64,000 nucleotides of DNA. Origin: CAKOSP01 sp964370545. GTDB lineage: Bacteria; Bacillota_I; Bacilli_A; RF39; UBA660. The translations under genes were made by a program, and so were the position numbers. Numbering within the stretch: the first letter of the stretch is position 1; the number at the start of each line of letters is the position of its first letter. Of the stretch, positions 16,240 through 25,120 are shown in pieces. The stretch spans positions 62,001 to 126,000 of the forward strand of contig CAYJJQ010000001.1 in NCBI GenBank assembly GCA_964370545.1. The letters run 5' to 3'. The notes beneath the pieces were generated by a model that saw only the letters and a program-made list of their open reading frames with translations, was not told the origin of the DNA and ran no database searches.

Positions 16240-16938
16240 ATGAAAGATATAACAATAATAATTCCATCTTTAAGTCCAGATGAAAAATTACTTAAATTAG
16301 TAAAGGAGTTAAACAAATTAGATTTTAAAGATATCATTATAGTTAATGATGGAAGTAAAAAAGAGTTTGACAAATATTTTGAAGAATTATCTTTAAATAA
16401 AACTTGCCATATTTTATATCATAAAGTTAATAAAGGTAAAGGTGCAGCTTTAAAAACAGCATATAAATATATAATAGAAAATAGACCTAAAACTAAGGCT
16501 GTAGCAACTATAGATGCTGATGGACAGCATTTACCTAAAGATGTAAAAAGATGTATTGAATATATGCTTACTAAAGAAGGTAATGTAGTATTTGGAGTAA
16601 GAGATTTTAATGAAGATAATATACCTTTTAGAAGTAGATTCGGTAATAAAGTAACAGCGTTTGTATTTAGGGTTTTATGTAAAATGAAATTATCAGATAC
16701 TCAAACAGGTTTAAGAATAATACCTGCTATATATTTAAAAGATATGTTAAAAGTTGAAGGTGAAAGATTCGAATATGAAACTAATATCTTAATATATATA
16801 TCTAAAAATAAAATTCCATATAGTGAAGTTAAAATAGACACGGTTTATATTGAGAATAATAGAACTTCACATTTTAGACCAATAAAAGATTCTATGAAAA
16901 TATATAAAGTAATATTAAAATCTAAATTTAAGAAGTAG
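16240..16938 (+). CDS. Glycosyltransferase family 2 (polyprenyl-phosphate sugar synthase-like)
   Basis: A 232-residue cytoplasmic GT-A enzyme. The N-terminal IIIPSLSPDEK and IIIVNDGSK are typical of GT2, the DxD motif is D92-A-D94-GQH, and the later SDTQTGLRII is characteristic of the DPM1/dolichyl-phosphate mannose synthase-like subgroup. No membrane helices are visible. It would charge undecaprenyl phosphate with a sugar for use by a GT-C enzyme. RBS GAGG precedes the ATG. A TATAAT at 16214-16219 without a good -35 may allow extra transcription. Confidence 0.85.
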   Translation: MKDITIIIPSLSPDEKLLKLVKELNKLDFKDIIIVNDGSKKEFDKYFEELSLNKTCHILYHKVNKGKGAALKTAYKYIIENRPKTKAVATIDADGQHLPKDVKRCIEYMLTKEGNVVFGVRDFNEDNIPFRSRFGNKVTAFVFRVLCKMKLSDTQTGLRIIPAIYLKDMLKVEGERFEYETNILIYISKNKIPYSEVKIDTVYIENNRTSHFRPIKDSMKIYKVILKSKFKK

Positions 16939-16945
16939 TGATATA

Positions 16946-17926
16946 GTGAAAGTATTAAAAGTAATAAATAGAGTGTTTATAGTTATAGGAGTTATTCTAA
17001 GTTTAACAGTAGTGTTATTATTAGGAGGTTTAGCAATTACTTATTATGGACCTTCAAGTGAAGCAAGAGATCTTCTTGTAACATCTCTTGCGGAGTCTAG
17101 TTTTGGAAAATATGTTAATTACATATATTTTTCTGATGATGAAATAAAAGAAATAAGAGAAAATAATAGTGTAGGAGAGATTACTGATGTAACAGATACA
17201 TCTTTAGTAGATACTACTGTAGATAGTTCTAAACCAAACCTAATTATAGAAGATGTTTACGGTAGCACCTTCACTGGAAAAATGATGATTATTAATGATC
17301 CTTCTACAGTATTTGTTGGAGTATCATCTCCATCATTTTCTAGTGCCAAACCAGGAAAAAAAGTTGATGAGATGATTGAGTACTACGGAGCTGTAGCAGG
17401 AGTTAATGCTGGAGGTTTTGTAGATACAGGCGGAGTAGGTAATGGTGGCATGCCTCTTGGTATTGTAATAAGTGAAGGTAAATTATTAAATGGTAGTTTA
17501 AAAAGTACTTATGAAGTAATAGGTATAGATACAGATAATAAATTAATAATAGGAAAAATGACAGGTCAAGAAGCAATAGATAAAAACATAAGAGACGCTG
17601 TTAGTTTTGGTCCAGCTCTAATAGTTAATGGTAATCCTTTAGAAGTAAAAGGGATGGGATCTGGACTTAATCCTAGAACAGCAATAGGACAAACAAAAGA
17701 TGGCAAGATGTTACTTCTTGCAATTAACGGTAGACAAGCAAATAGTTTGGGAGCTAGTATGGCAGACGTAATAAAAGTTATGCTTGATTATGATGCTGTT
17801 AATGCAGCTAATTTAGATGGTGGAAGCTCCACAGTTATGTATGAAGGACCAACACTTATTAACACTTGTGCATCACTTTATGGACCTAGAGATATTCCTA
17901 CTGCAATTATAGTAGGTGCAAAATGA
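16946..17926 (+). CDS. Membrane-anchored phosphodiester glycosidase (NAGPA domain)
   Basis: A 326-residue protein with one N-terminal membrane segment (about 9-32). It has the phosphodiester glycosidase domain related to the NAGPA uncovering enzyme: GVNAGGFVDTGG, then RTAIGQTKDGKMLLLAINGRQ and the hallmark NAANLDGGSSTVMY. Such enzymes split sugar-phosphate diesters or related wall glycans outside the cell. GTG at 16946 begins the protein. The gene ends with ATGATAA, overlapping the next start by 4 nt. In B. subtilis YoeB/YngK-type relatives act in the wall; the target here is unknown. Confidence 0.85.
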   Translation: MKVLKVINRVFIVIGVILSLTVVLLLGGLAITYYGPSSEARDLLVTSLAESSFGKYVNYIYFSDDEIKEIRENNSVGEITDVTDTSLVDTTVDSSKPNLIIEDVYGSTFTGKMMIINDPSTVFVGVSSPSFSSAKPGKKVDEMIEYYGAVAGVNAGGFVDTGGVGNGGMPLGIVISEGKLLNGSLKSTYEVIGIDTDNKLIIGKMTGQEAIDKNIRDAVSFGPALIVNGNPLEVKGMGSGLNPRTAIGQTKDGKMLLLAINGRQANSLGASMADVIKVMLDYDAVNAANLDGGSSTVMYEGPTLINTCASLYGPRDIPTAIIVGAK

Positions 17927-19002
17927 TAAATTATTTTAATAAAAGAACAAAATTTGGAAAAATAGTTATTATTAGCAGTTTAATTACTATTTTATTTATA
18001 ATAACATTTTGGGTATGGCTATACTTTAAACTTGATGCCTATCAAAAAACAACATCAACATATGGATTAGAAACAGTTACTAACATTGTTTTAGATAATT
18101 CATATGATGAATTATCAAAGCTTACTACTTTAAATAAAAATGAATTTGAAACAAAAAATAATGTAGTTTCATCAATAAAAAACTATATTAATGATAATAC
18201 ACCAAATTATATAAAAAACTTAAAAGACTCAACTGAGGATTTATTAATATATGATATTAAAGAAGATAATAATATTTTAGGAACTGTTACTTTAGAAAGA
18301 AAAGATGGTAAAGTTAAATGGAAACCTATAAATGTTACATATAACAATACTGTATATAATGTTAATATCTCAGTGCCGGAGGGTAGTAAGGTATATATTA
18401 ATGATATTTTAGTAAGTGAAAAATATTTAGTAGATAAAGTTAAATATGCAGCACTTGAAAGAGTGTCTGAAGATATATCAATGCCTTATTTAGAAAATTA
18501 TAAAATAGATAATTTTTATAATATACCAACTATTATAGTTAAAGATGAAAATAGTAACTCTGTTACAATGAATAAAAAAGAAAATAATGAAACTATTACC
18601 TATGAATCTAAAGTTAATAGTTTAAGTGTAGATAATACTTTTGAGCATTATGACATGATAATTAATGATGCTAAAACTTATTCTAAGTTTACTAGTGAAG
18701 ATGCAAGTTTTACTCAGATAGCTTCTAGAATGGAAAAAGGTAGTGTTATATACAACAATTTAAGAACTATGGAAGTATGGTGGTATCTTGATCATGAAAA
18801 AATAGATTTTTCAGATATTACTGTAAGTAATTTAATAAATTATTCAGAAACTTTATTTTCTGTAGATGTAAAATATACATACTATGTATATAGAAAAGGT
18901 AAAGAATTTGAATATCCAACAAATATTACTATTACATATTATGAAGATAATGGAAAATGGTTAATAGGAGATTTACAAATAATAAGTGGTGAAAATACAT
19001 GA
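17923..19002 (+). CDS. TcaA-like membrane-anchored protein
   Basis: A 359-residue protein with one membrane segment (about 13-34) and a large extracellular part. A central PEGA/TcaA-like strand region contains ISVPEGSKVYINDILVSEK, and the C-terminal NTF2-like domain contains MEVWWYLDHEKIDFSDI and YYEDNGKWLIGDL. This resembles Gram-positive TcaA/YvbJ proteins, which bind or sense wall polymers, but lacks their zinc ribbon. The gene overlaps both neighbours (ATGA each side), so glycosidase, this protein and the deacetylase are probably made as a stoichiometric set. Confidence 0.7.
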   Translation: MINYFNKRTKFGKIVIISSLITILFIITFWVWLYFKLDAYQKTTSTYGLETVTNIVLDNSYDELSKLTTLNKNEFETKNNVVSSIKNYINDNTPNYIKNLKDSTEDLLIYDIKEDNNILGTVTLERKDGKVKWKPINVTYNNTVYNVNISVPEGSKVYINDILVSEKYLVDKVKYAALERVSEDISMPYLENYKIDNFYNIPTIIVKDENSNSVTMNKKENNETITYESKVNSLSVDNTFEHYDMIINDAKTYSKFTSEDASFTQIASRMEKGSVIYNNLRTMEVWWYLDHEKIDFSDITVSNLINYSETLFSVDVKYTYYVYRKGKEFEYPTNITITYYEDNGKWLIGDLQIISGENT

Positions 19003-20222
19003 AAAAAATAATTTTTATATTACTTTTAAATACACTATATATAACTTCAGTATCTGCTACTGAAGTTATATATAATGATAAAAATTATAGTAGTCTAACT
19101 GATGGTAAAACATCCACTTGTTTAGAAGTAGATAATAAGAGTATACAAATAAATTCAGATAGTAATATTTATGGACTATATTTAAAATGGGAAGACTATC
19201 CTTCTTCTGGCATCACCGTTACTCACGGTGATCACAAAGTAGAACATAATACAGGATATTTTCAAGATTACATAGAACTTAAAAGTAATGAATTAAATGC
19301 TGATTTAAATATTAATAGTAAAGGTAAACTTTGTGAAGTAGAAGTAGTCACGACAGAAGCAGAAAAAGAAAACATTCATGTTTGGGAAGCTCCACATGAT
19401 AAAGCTGATTTTTTATTTCTTCCTACACATGCAGATGATGAAATTTTATTTTTTGGTGGAGCTTTAGCGACATATGCTAATATGGAAAATGTTACTATCC
19501 AAGTAGCTTATTTAGTTAACCATGCAAATACACCTTATAGACAACAAGAACTATTAAATGGATTATGGGAAAGTGGAATTAGAAATTATCCAATAATACC
19601 AGAATTTTATGATTACAAGAGTTCATCACTTGATCATGCTAAAGGTTTATATGATTTAGAAGAAATGCTTGATTATCAGAAAGGGCTTATAGAAAGATTT
19701 AAACCGCAAGTCGTTGTAGGTCATGATGTTAATGGAGAGTATGGTCATGGAGTTCACATGCTTAATACTCATTTATTACTTCAAGCTATTAAAGAAACAG
19801 AGTATACTCCAAAGAAATTATATCTACATTTATATGATTTAAATCCAATTATATTAGATGTGGATACACCACTTGAAAATTTTGGTGGTTTAACAGCATT
19901 TGAAGTTGCAACAAATTCATTTGCTCATCATGCTTCACAATCTATATATTATGAAGTTAAAAAATCAAGTTGGTATGATATTAGAAAATTTGGATTAGCT
20001 CACAGTACAGTGGGTATAGATATGGGGCATGATATGCTTGAAAATATAACTACGTATTATGATCAAGATAATGCTGTAATATTAGATGAAGATGACCTTA
20101 ATATATTATTTCCATCTTCAGAAAAAGATTTAAGTTCTTATTATCCTTATTTAATAGTAATTGGATCTTTAATAGTATTATTAATTATTTGTATTATTTT
20201 AAATAGAAAAAAAAGAAATTGA
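18999..20222 (+). CDS. Surface-anchored PIG-L family deacetylase
   Basis: A 407-residue protein. An N-terminal signal peptide (about 1-20) is followed by a lectin-like N-domain, a PIG-L/LmbE catalytic domain with the metal motif THADDE (143-148) and GHDVNGEYGHGVH, and a C-terminal membrane helix (about 380-400) ending in KKRN. The family removes N-acetyl groups from sugars. An exported, membrane-tethered form would deacetylate a finished surface glycan. It is the last gene of the operon, followed by a strong bidirectional terminator. Confidence 0.87.
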   Translation: MKKIIFILLLNTLYITSVSATEVIYNDKNYSSLTDGKTSTCLEVDNKSIQINSDSNIYGLYLKWEDYPSSGITVTHGDHKVEHNTGYFQDYIELKSNELNADLNINSKGKLCEVEVVTTEAEKENIHVWEAPHDKADFLFLPTHADDEILFFGGALATYANMENVTIQVAYLVNHANTPYRQQELLNGLWESGIRNYPIIPEFYDYKSSSLDHAKGLYDLEEMLDYQKGLIERFKPQVVVGHDVNGEYGHGVHMLNTHLLLQAIKETEYTPKKLYLHLYDLNPIILDVDTPLENFGGLTAFEVATNSFAHHASQSIYYEVKKSSWYDIRKFGLAHSTVGIDMGHDMLENITTYYDQDNAVILDEDDLNILFPSSEKDLSSYYPYLIVIGSLIVLLIICIILNRKKRN

Positions 20223-20236
20223 TTTAATTTTAATTA

Positions 20237-20266
20237 AAAAAATAATCTCAAACGAGATTATTTTTT
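20237..20266. terminator. Bidirectional intrinsic terminator
   Basis: A 13-bp stem AAAAAATAATCTC/GAGATTATTTTTT with an AAAC loop lies between two convergent genes. It has T runs in both directions and touches the stop codon of the minus-strand gene. Confidence 0.88.
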
Positions 20267-20642
20267 ATTTGTTTACTGAACTTGATAAAATATCTAGATG
20301 TTCTAATACTAAACCAAACCATTTAATAAATGCTTCTGTTATCATACCTATTATTACAAACAGTGCAGCAGAAATTAACCCTACTATTAATGACATTCCA
20401 TCACTATCGTTTGTAAATACTAAACCAAATATAGTCATACCAGCAGCACTAATATAATAAAGTATTTTAATAAATTTAGCATAACCTTTTATTTTACTAG
20501 CAGCACTTAAAGTTTCTTTGCTTAAAAAAGAGCTTTTAGTTTTATTAGAACTTTTTTTAGCAGGTGTATTTTCATAACCACAATTACTACAAAAGTTTTC
20601 TCCTGATTCTAGTTCAGTTCCACACTCAACGCATTTTCTCAT
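20265..20642 (-). CDS. Zinc-ribbon membrane protein
   Basis: A 125-residue protein. An N-terminal zinc ribbon CVECG...CSNCG (residues 4-21) is followed by a basic linker and two membrane segments (about 60-80 and 84-106). Such small zinc-ribbon membrane proteins are common in Firmicutes and have no agreed function. AAGGAGAGG precedes the ATG. It is transcribed away from tagO with a divergent promoter pair in the 86-nt intergenic region. Confidence 0.75.
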   Translation of the reverse strand: MRKCVECGTELESGENFCSNCGYENTPAKKSSNKTKSSFLSKETLSAASKIKGYAKFIKILYYISAAGMTIFGLVFTNDSDGMSLIVGLISAALFVIIGMITEAFIKWFGLVLEHLDILSSSVNK

Positions 20643-20664
20643 ATTTACCTCTCCTTATGAGGAT

Positions 20665-20710
20665 ATTATAGCATATTTTACTTTTAAATAAAATGAAAAT
20701 AGGGTATAAT
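20665..20710. promoter_or_regulatory. Divergent -10 elements between the zinc-ribbon gene and tagO
   Basis: TATAAT occurs on the minus strand at 20670-20665 (toward the zinc-ribbon gene) and on the plus strand at 20705-20710 (toward tagO). The -35 boxes are weak on both sides. Confidence 0.45.
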
Positions 20711-20728
20711 ATTAATTAGGAGAAATGT

Positions 20729-21769
20729 ATGAATTTATTAGTAAACGATATAAATATTTTTATAATAGTTTTAGTTACATTTATGGCAAGTGTATTGTTA
20801 GTGCCTGTGTCTAAAAAAATTGCTCATCATGTGGGTGCGATTGATATGCCAGATGAAAGAAAAGTGCATACTAAACCAATGCCTAGATTAGGTGGCTTAG
20901 CGATTTTTGGAGCATTTTTATTAGGATACATTCTATTTGGAGATTTAACAGTTCAAATGGTATCAATTTTAATAGGTGGATTTATTATAGTTCTTATGGG
21001 TTTTATAGATGATATTAAACCTATACGAGCTAGATATAAATTTTTGGTTCAGTTAGTAGCTGCAACTATAGCTGTATTCTATGGAGGTTTAGAAATAAAT
21101 TATATAAGTTTTTTCGGGTATAGTTTAGATTTTATCACACCAATAAATTACTTAGTTACAGTTATATTTATTGTTGCAATTGCAAATGCAATTAATTTAA
21201 TAGATGGATTAGATGGCCTTGCTGCTGGAGTATCTTCTATATATTTTACTACAATAGCGGTTATTACTTTAATACTTAATTTAACTGGTGGTTTAAGCAT
21301 AGTGCTTACTTTAGTTATGTTAGGAGCGACTTTAGGATTTTTACTTTATAACTTTAATCCAGCTTCCATATTTATGGGAGATTCTGGAAGTTTATTTTTA
21401 GGATATATGATAGCAGTAATATCACTTTTGAATTTTAAAACTGCTGCAATAACATCACTTATAGTTCCAATACTAATTTTATCTATACCAATACTGGATA
21501 CATTATTTGCTATCCTTAGAAGGCTTATAAAAAAACAATCAATTGGTACTCCTGATAAAGAACATTTACATCATCAATTTTTAAAAATGAAATTTTCTAA
21601 AAGAGTTACTGTATTAGTAATATACATGATAAATATTATGTTTTCAGTTGTTTCAGTATTGTTTGTAACGGGTTATAATGAAATTGCAGTAGCATTATAT
21701 GTTGTATTAATGATAGGATTATTATTTATGGTGTTGAAAACAAATTTGTTATTTGATAATAAAAAATAA
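20729..21769 (+). CDS. tagO: Undecaprenyl-phosphate N-acetylhexosamine-1-phosphate transferase (TagO/WecA)
   Basis: A 346-residue polytopic enzyme of the MraY/WecA superfamily with about ten membrane helices. Visible motifs are DERKVHTKPMPRLGG after helix 1, NLIDGLDGLAAG (Asp159, Asp162), FMGDSGSLFLG (Asp218) and the cytoplasmic loop with HLHHQFLKM. It transfers GlcNAc-1-P to undecaprenyl phosphate, the first step of teichoic-acid linkage units and many surface glycans. It is the only phosphoglycosyl transferase in the window, so the downstream polysaccharide locus probably depends on it. AGGAG is 8 nt before ATG. Confidence 0.93.
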   Translation: MNLLVNDINIFIIVLVTFMASVLLVPVSKKIAHHVGAIDMPDERKVHTKPMPRLGGLAIFGAFLLGYILFGDLTVQMVSILIGGFIIVLMGFIDDIKPIRARYKFLVQLVAATIAVFYGGLEINYISFFGYSLDFITPINYLVTVIFIVAIANAINLIDGLDGLAAGVSSIYFTTIAVITLILNLTGGLSIVLTLVMLGATLGFLLYNFNPASIFMGDSGSLFLGYMIAVISLLNFKTAAITSLIVPILILSIPILDTLFAILRRLIKKQSIGTPDKEHLHHQFLKMKFSKRVTVLVIYMINIMFSVVSVLFVTGYNEIAVALYVVLMIGLLFMVLKTNLLFDNKK

Positions 21770-21820
21770 TTTGCTAGTTGAACTATATAAATACCTATAT
21801 AAATATGCGAAAGAGGAATT

Positions 21821-22519
21821 ATGAAAGAACACTATAAAAAATTGTATAAGGATGGGGAAATAGAATATTTTAAATATTTAAAAAAAATATTATTATCAAA
21901 TAGAAAGAAAATAATAGTAACAGTTAACCCAGAAACTCTTATGCAATCAAAAAATGATAATAAAATAAATGAAATGTTAAAACATGAAGAAATAAGTTTA
22001 GTACCAGATGGAATATCGGTAGTAAAGAAAGCTAGATTAAATAAAAGCAAAATTAAAAGCCGTATAACAGGTATAGATATTTCAAATGAATTACTTTTCC
22101 TGTGTAACAAATATAAAAAATCAATGTGTATATTTGGAGCAGATGAAGTTACTTTAAAAAAAGCAATAAAAAAAATTAAAAAAGATTATCCACAAATTAA
22201 GATTTTAGGATATCAAAATGGATTTGTTGAAAATAAAGAATTAGAATTCCAAAAATTAATTAAATTAAAGCCGAATGTATGCTTAGTAGCGCTTGGTATT
22301 CCATTACAAGAAAAATTAATTTATGGAAACTATGAATATATCGATAATGGAATATATATTGGCGTAGGCGGATCCATCGATGTAATTTCAGGAAGCAAAA
22401 AGAGAGCTCCAAAATTATTTGTTAAAATGAATTGTGAATGGTTATATAGAATTATTACTGAGCCAAAAAGAATAAAAAGATTTGTTAAAAATAATATTGT
22501 ATTTATATTAAAAAGATAA
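21821..22519 (+). CDS. tagA: N-acetylmannosaminyltransferase of the WecG/TagA/CpsF family
   Basis: A 232-residue GT26 enzyme. It shows VTVNPETLMQSK, DGISVVKKAR, the core VGGSIDVISGSKKRAPK (about 180-196) and the C-terminal MNCEWLYRIITEPKRIKRF membrane-binding tail. TagA adds ManNAc to GlcNAc-PP-undecaprenol. Directly after tagO, and with the UDP-GlcNAc 2-epimerase gene wecB 1.4 kb further on, this completes a ManNAc-GlcNAc linkage-unit pathway. The acceptor is inferred from the family. Confidence 0.88.
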   Translation: MKEHYKKLYKDGEIEYFKYLKKILLSNRKKIIVTVNPETLMQSKNDNKINEMLKHEEISLVPDGISVVKKARLNKSKIKSRITGIDISNELLFLCNKYKKSMCIFGADEVTLKKAIKKIKKDYPQIKILGYQNGFVENKELEFQKLIKLKPNVCLVALGIPLQEKLIYGNYEYIDNGIYIGVGGSIDVISGSKKRAPKLFVKMNCEWLYRIITEPKRIKRFVKNNIVFILKR

Positions 22520-22520
22520 A

Positions 22521-22549
22521 TTGATATTACACTGTAAAAGTGATATAAT
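22521..22549 (+). promoter_or_regulatory. Promoter opening the polysaccharide locus
   Basis: TTGATA (22521-22526), a 17-nt spacer and TATAAT (22544-22549) lie immediately after the tagA stop and 38 nt before the Wzy-like gene. Confidence 0.78.
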
Positions 22550-22587
22550 TTTATACGTAATAGAAAATAAGGAAGTGAGATTATTAT

Positions 22588-23949
22588 ATGGAGAAGAAAT
22601 TAAAATTAAATAAATTTATTTTTTATTTTATTATTTTTCAACCAATAATTGATTTAATGACCTCATTATTTGTTAGAAATCAAATCGGGATATTTTCGAT
22701 AGGCACAATTGTTAGAGCATTGTTTTTAGTTGCAATTCTTTTGATAACTTTTTTTTCAGCTTCAAAAAAACAAAAAATTGCTATAATAACATTTATAGGA
22801 ATAGTAGTGTTATATGGTATAACATTTTTAAGTCTAAGTTATATTGATTTTGGAATGACTGGATTATTAACACAATGCCAAGATTTAATTAAAACGTTTT
22901 TTTATCCAATTATATTAATTTGTTTTCTAGTGTTATATAAAAATGATAATCTGAAAATATCTTCAAAGTGTTTTTCATTTTCTTTGTTTTTGTATGGTAT
23001 CATTATATTTTTTTCTGCTATATTTGATATTGATTATTATAGTTATAATGAATGGACATATGGAACTGTAGGACTTTTTTATGCAGCAAATGAAATCGGT
23101 ATGATTGTTAGTTTGCTAGGCGCAATTATTATTGTTGATTGTTACAATATAAACAAAATCAACAGTTGGTCTATTTTTACGATAATAAATTTTCTCTTAT
23201 ATATTTTTACTTCAACGCAATTAGGTACTAAAACCCCATTTTTTATTATGTGTGCATATTTATTGTTGTTTGTGTTATTTTTGATTTACAAACTTTTTAT
23301 GAATAAAAACAAATTTAATTTGATTAAGTTAATAGTTGTTCTATTGTTTTGCGTTTTTCTACTGTTTGGAATCAAGTATAGTAATGTTGGAAAAAATTTA
23401 AATATAAATTTTCAAGCAGATATAATAAATATATTAGGAATTAATTCTACTTCTCCAGATGACAGTTTAAATTCTGAAGATGAATCTGAGGATAACCAAA
23501 ATCCATCTATAAATGATTTGAATATATTATTAAGTAGTAGAGATATATATAAAGCTGAAGCTAAAAAGTCTTATGGTGATGCAAATATTGCAAGAAAAAT
23601 TATAGGATTGGGATATGTTGAAAAAATAGATGGAGAAATTATAAATAGAAAATTAGCAGAGATGGAATATTTTGATATATTATATTCTAATGGGTGGATA
23701 GGGTTTATAATTTATTTTTTACCGGTTATGGGAATTTTAATTTATGGAATTAATATAGTATTAAAAAATATAAAAAAAATAATGCTTAATTTCAAAATTT
23801 TAATATTGATTGCTTCTATTGCTTTAGCGTATATTAGTGCATTATTAGTAGGGCATGTTTTTACAGCACCTGCAGTTTCAACTATATTAACAATTATTAT
23901 TATTTACACTTTAATTGAAATAGATAAATTAATTGGAAAGGAAAAATAG
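22588..23949 (+). CDS. O-antigen polymerase/ligase-like membrane protein (Wzy candidate)
   Basis: A 453-residue protein with about eleven hydrophobic segments. A large extracytoplasmic loop near residues 265-355 contains SSRDIYKAEAKKSYGDA and a Glu/Asp-rich stretch. That topology with a long periplasmic-type loop is typical of Wzy polymerases and O-antigen ligases. Sequence motifs are weak, as usual for the family. It begins a transcription unit that also contains a Wzx-like flippase, so a Wzx/Wzy pathway is likely. Leu codon use (many TTG) differs from the flanking core genes. Confidence 0.75.
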   Translation: MEKKLKLNKFIFYFIIFQPIIDLMTSLFVRNQIGIFSIGTIVRALFLVAILLITFFSASKKQKIAIITFIGIVVLYGITFLSLSYIDFGMTGLLTQCQDLIKTFFYPIILICFLVLYKNDNLKISSKCFSFSLFLYGIIIFFSAIFDIDYYSYNEWTYGTVGLFYAANEIGMIVSLLGAIIIVDCYNINKINSWSIFTIINFLLYIFTSTQLGTKTPFFIMCAYLLLFVLFLIYKLFMNKNKFNLIKLIVVLLFCVFLLFGIKYSNVGKNLNINFQADIINILGINSTSPDDSLNSEDESEDNQNPSINDLNILLSSRDIYKAEAKKSYGDANIARKIIGLGYVEKIDGEIINRKLAEMEYFDILYSNGWIGFIIYFLPVMGILIYGINIVLKNIKKIMLNFKILILIASIALAYISALLVGHVFTAPAVSTILTIIIIYTLIEIDKLIGKEK

Positions 23950-23950
23950 T

Positions 23951-25057
23951 ATGATTAAAGTTATGAGTATTTTTGGTACAAGACCAGAGGCGATTAAAAT
24001 GGCTCCGGTAGTTAAAGAGTTGGAATCTAGAAATGAAATTAAAAGTATAGTTTGTGTTACTGCTCAACATCGAGAAATGCTAGATCAGGTATTAGAAACA
24101 TTTCAGATAAAACCTGATTATGATTTAAATATAATGCAACATGGACAAACTCTGGCTGAAGTTACTTCAAAATCGCTTAATGGATTAGATGAGGTCATAA
24201 AATCTGAAAAACCAGATATAGTTCTTGTACATGGAGATACAACTACTACTTTAGCTGGAGCTTTAGCAGCATTTTACAATCAAGTTAAAGTAGGGCATGT
24301 TGAAGCAGGTCTTAGAACATATGATAAAAATTCTCCTTGGCCAGAAGAAATAAACAGGCAAATTGTAGGTAATATAGCAGACTTGAATTTTGCGCCAACT
24401 AAACTTAGTGCTAATAATTTACATTTAGAAAACAAGAAAAAAAATACAATATATATAACAGGTAATACCGCTATTGATGCGATGTCTACAACTGTAAAAA
24501 ATAATTATAATCATAGAGAATTAGATTGGATAACTAATAAGGAAAAATTAATTTTGTTAACTGCGCATAGAAGAGAGAATTTAGGAAAACCAATGAGAAA
24601 TATTTTTAGTGCTATAAAAAAGATTGTTGATGAATTTAACTACGTGAAAGTTATTTATCCGATCCATTTAAATCCCAAAGTTAGGGAAATTGCTCATGAA
24701 ATATTTGGTGATTGTGATAGGGTTAAATTGATTGAGCCTCTTGAAGTTTTTGATTTTCATAACTTTTTAAATAGAGCACATATCATTCTTACTGATTCAG
24801 GCGGTATTCAAGAAGAAGCTCCTGGCTTAGGTAAACCAGTTCTTGTTTTAAGAGATACTACTGAAAGACCGGAGGGAATAGAAGCTGGAACATTAAAGTT
24901 AGTAGGAACAGATGAATATATAATATATGAAGAAACAAAAAAATTGTTAACCTCGAAACAAGAATATGAAAATATGAGTAAAGCGTCAAATCCTTATGGC
25001 GATGGAACTTCTAGCAAGCAGATTGTTGACATTATTATAAAAGTATTTAATAGTTGA
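23951..25057 (+). CDS. wecB: UDP-N-acetylglucosamine 2-epimerase
   Basis: A 368-residue non-hydrolysing epimerase that converts UDP-GlcNAc to UDP-ManNAc, the donor for TagA. Motifs: GTRPEAIKMAPV at residues 9-20, VHGDTTTTLAGALAAFY, VGHVEAGLRTYD and TDSGGIQEEAPGLGKPVLVLRDTTERPE. Full family length. ATG 23951 matches the usual family start; an in-frame TTG 18 nt upstream overlaps the preceding gene and is less likely. It is also called mnaA in Gram-positive bacteria. Confidence 0.95.
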   Translation: MIKVMSIFGTRPEAIKMAPVVKELESRNEIKSIVCVTAQHREMLDQVLETFQIKPDYDLNIMQHGQTLAEVTSKSLNGLDEVIKSEKPDIVLVHGDTTTTLAGALAAFYNQVKVGHVEAGLRTYDKNSPWPEEINRQIVGNIADLNFAPTKLSANNLHLENKKKNTIYITGNTAIDAMSTTVKNNYNHRELDWITNKEKLILLTAHRRENLGKPMRNIFSAIKKIVDEFNYVKVIYPIHLNPKVREIAHEIFGDCDRVKLIEPLEVFDFHNFLNRAHIILTDSGGIQEEAPGLGKPVLVLRDTTERPEGIEAGTLKLVGTDEYIIYEETKKLLTSKQEYENMSKASNPYGDGTSSKQIVDIIIKVFNS

Positions 25058-25088
25058 AAGCCAATCTAGCAAATAATATAATTAATAC

Positions 25089-25104
25089 TAGTTTAATTAA
25101 ACTA
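25089..25104. repeat. 16-nt perfect palindrome before a glycosyltransferase gene
   Basis: TAGTTTAATTAAACTA, 16 nt before the GT4 start. It is not followed by a T run on either strand, so it is not a terminator. It might be an operator or a chance AT-rich palindrome. Confidence 0.4.
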
Positions 25105-25120
25105 AAAAATGAAAGGTAAC

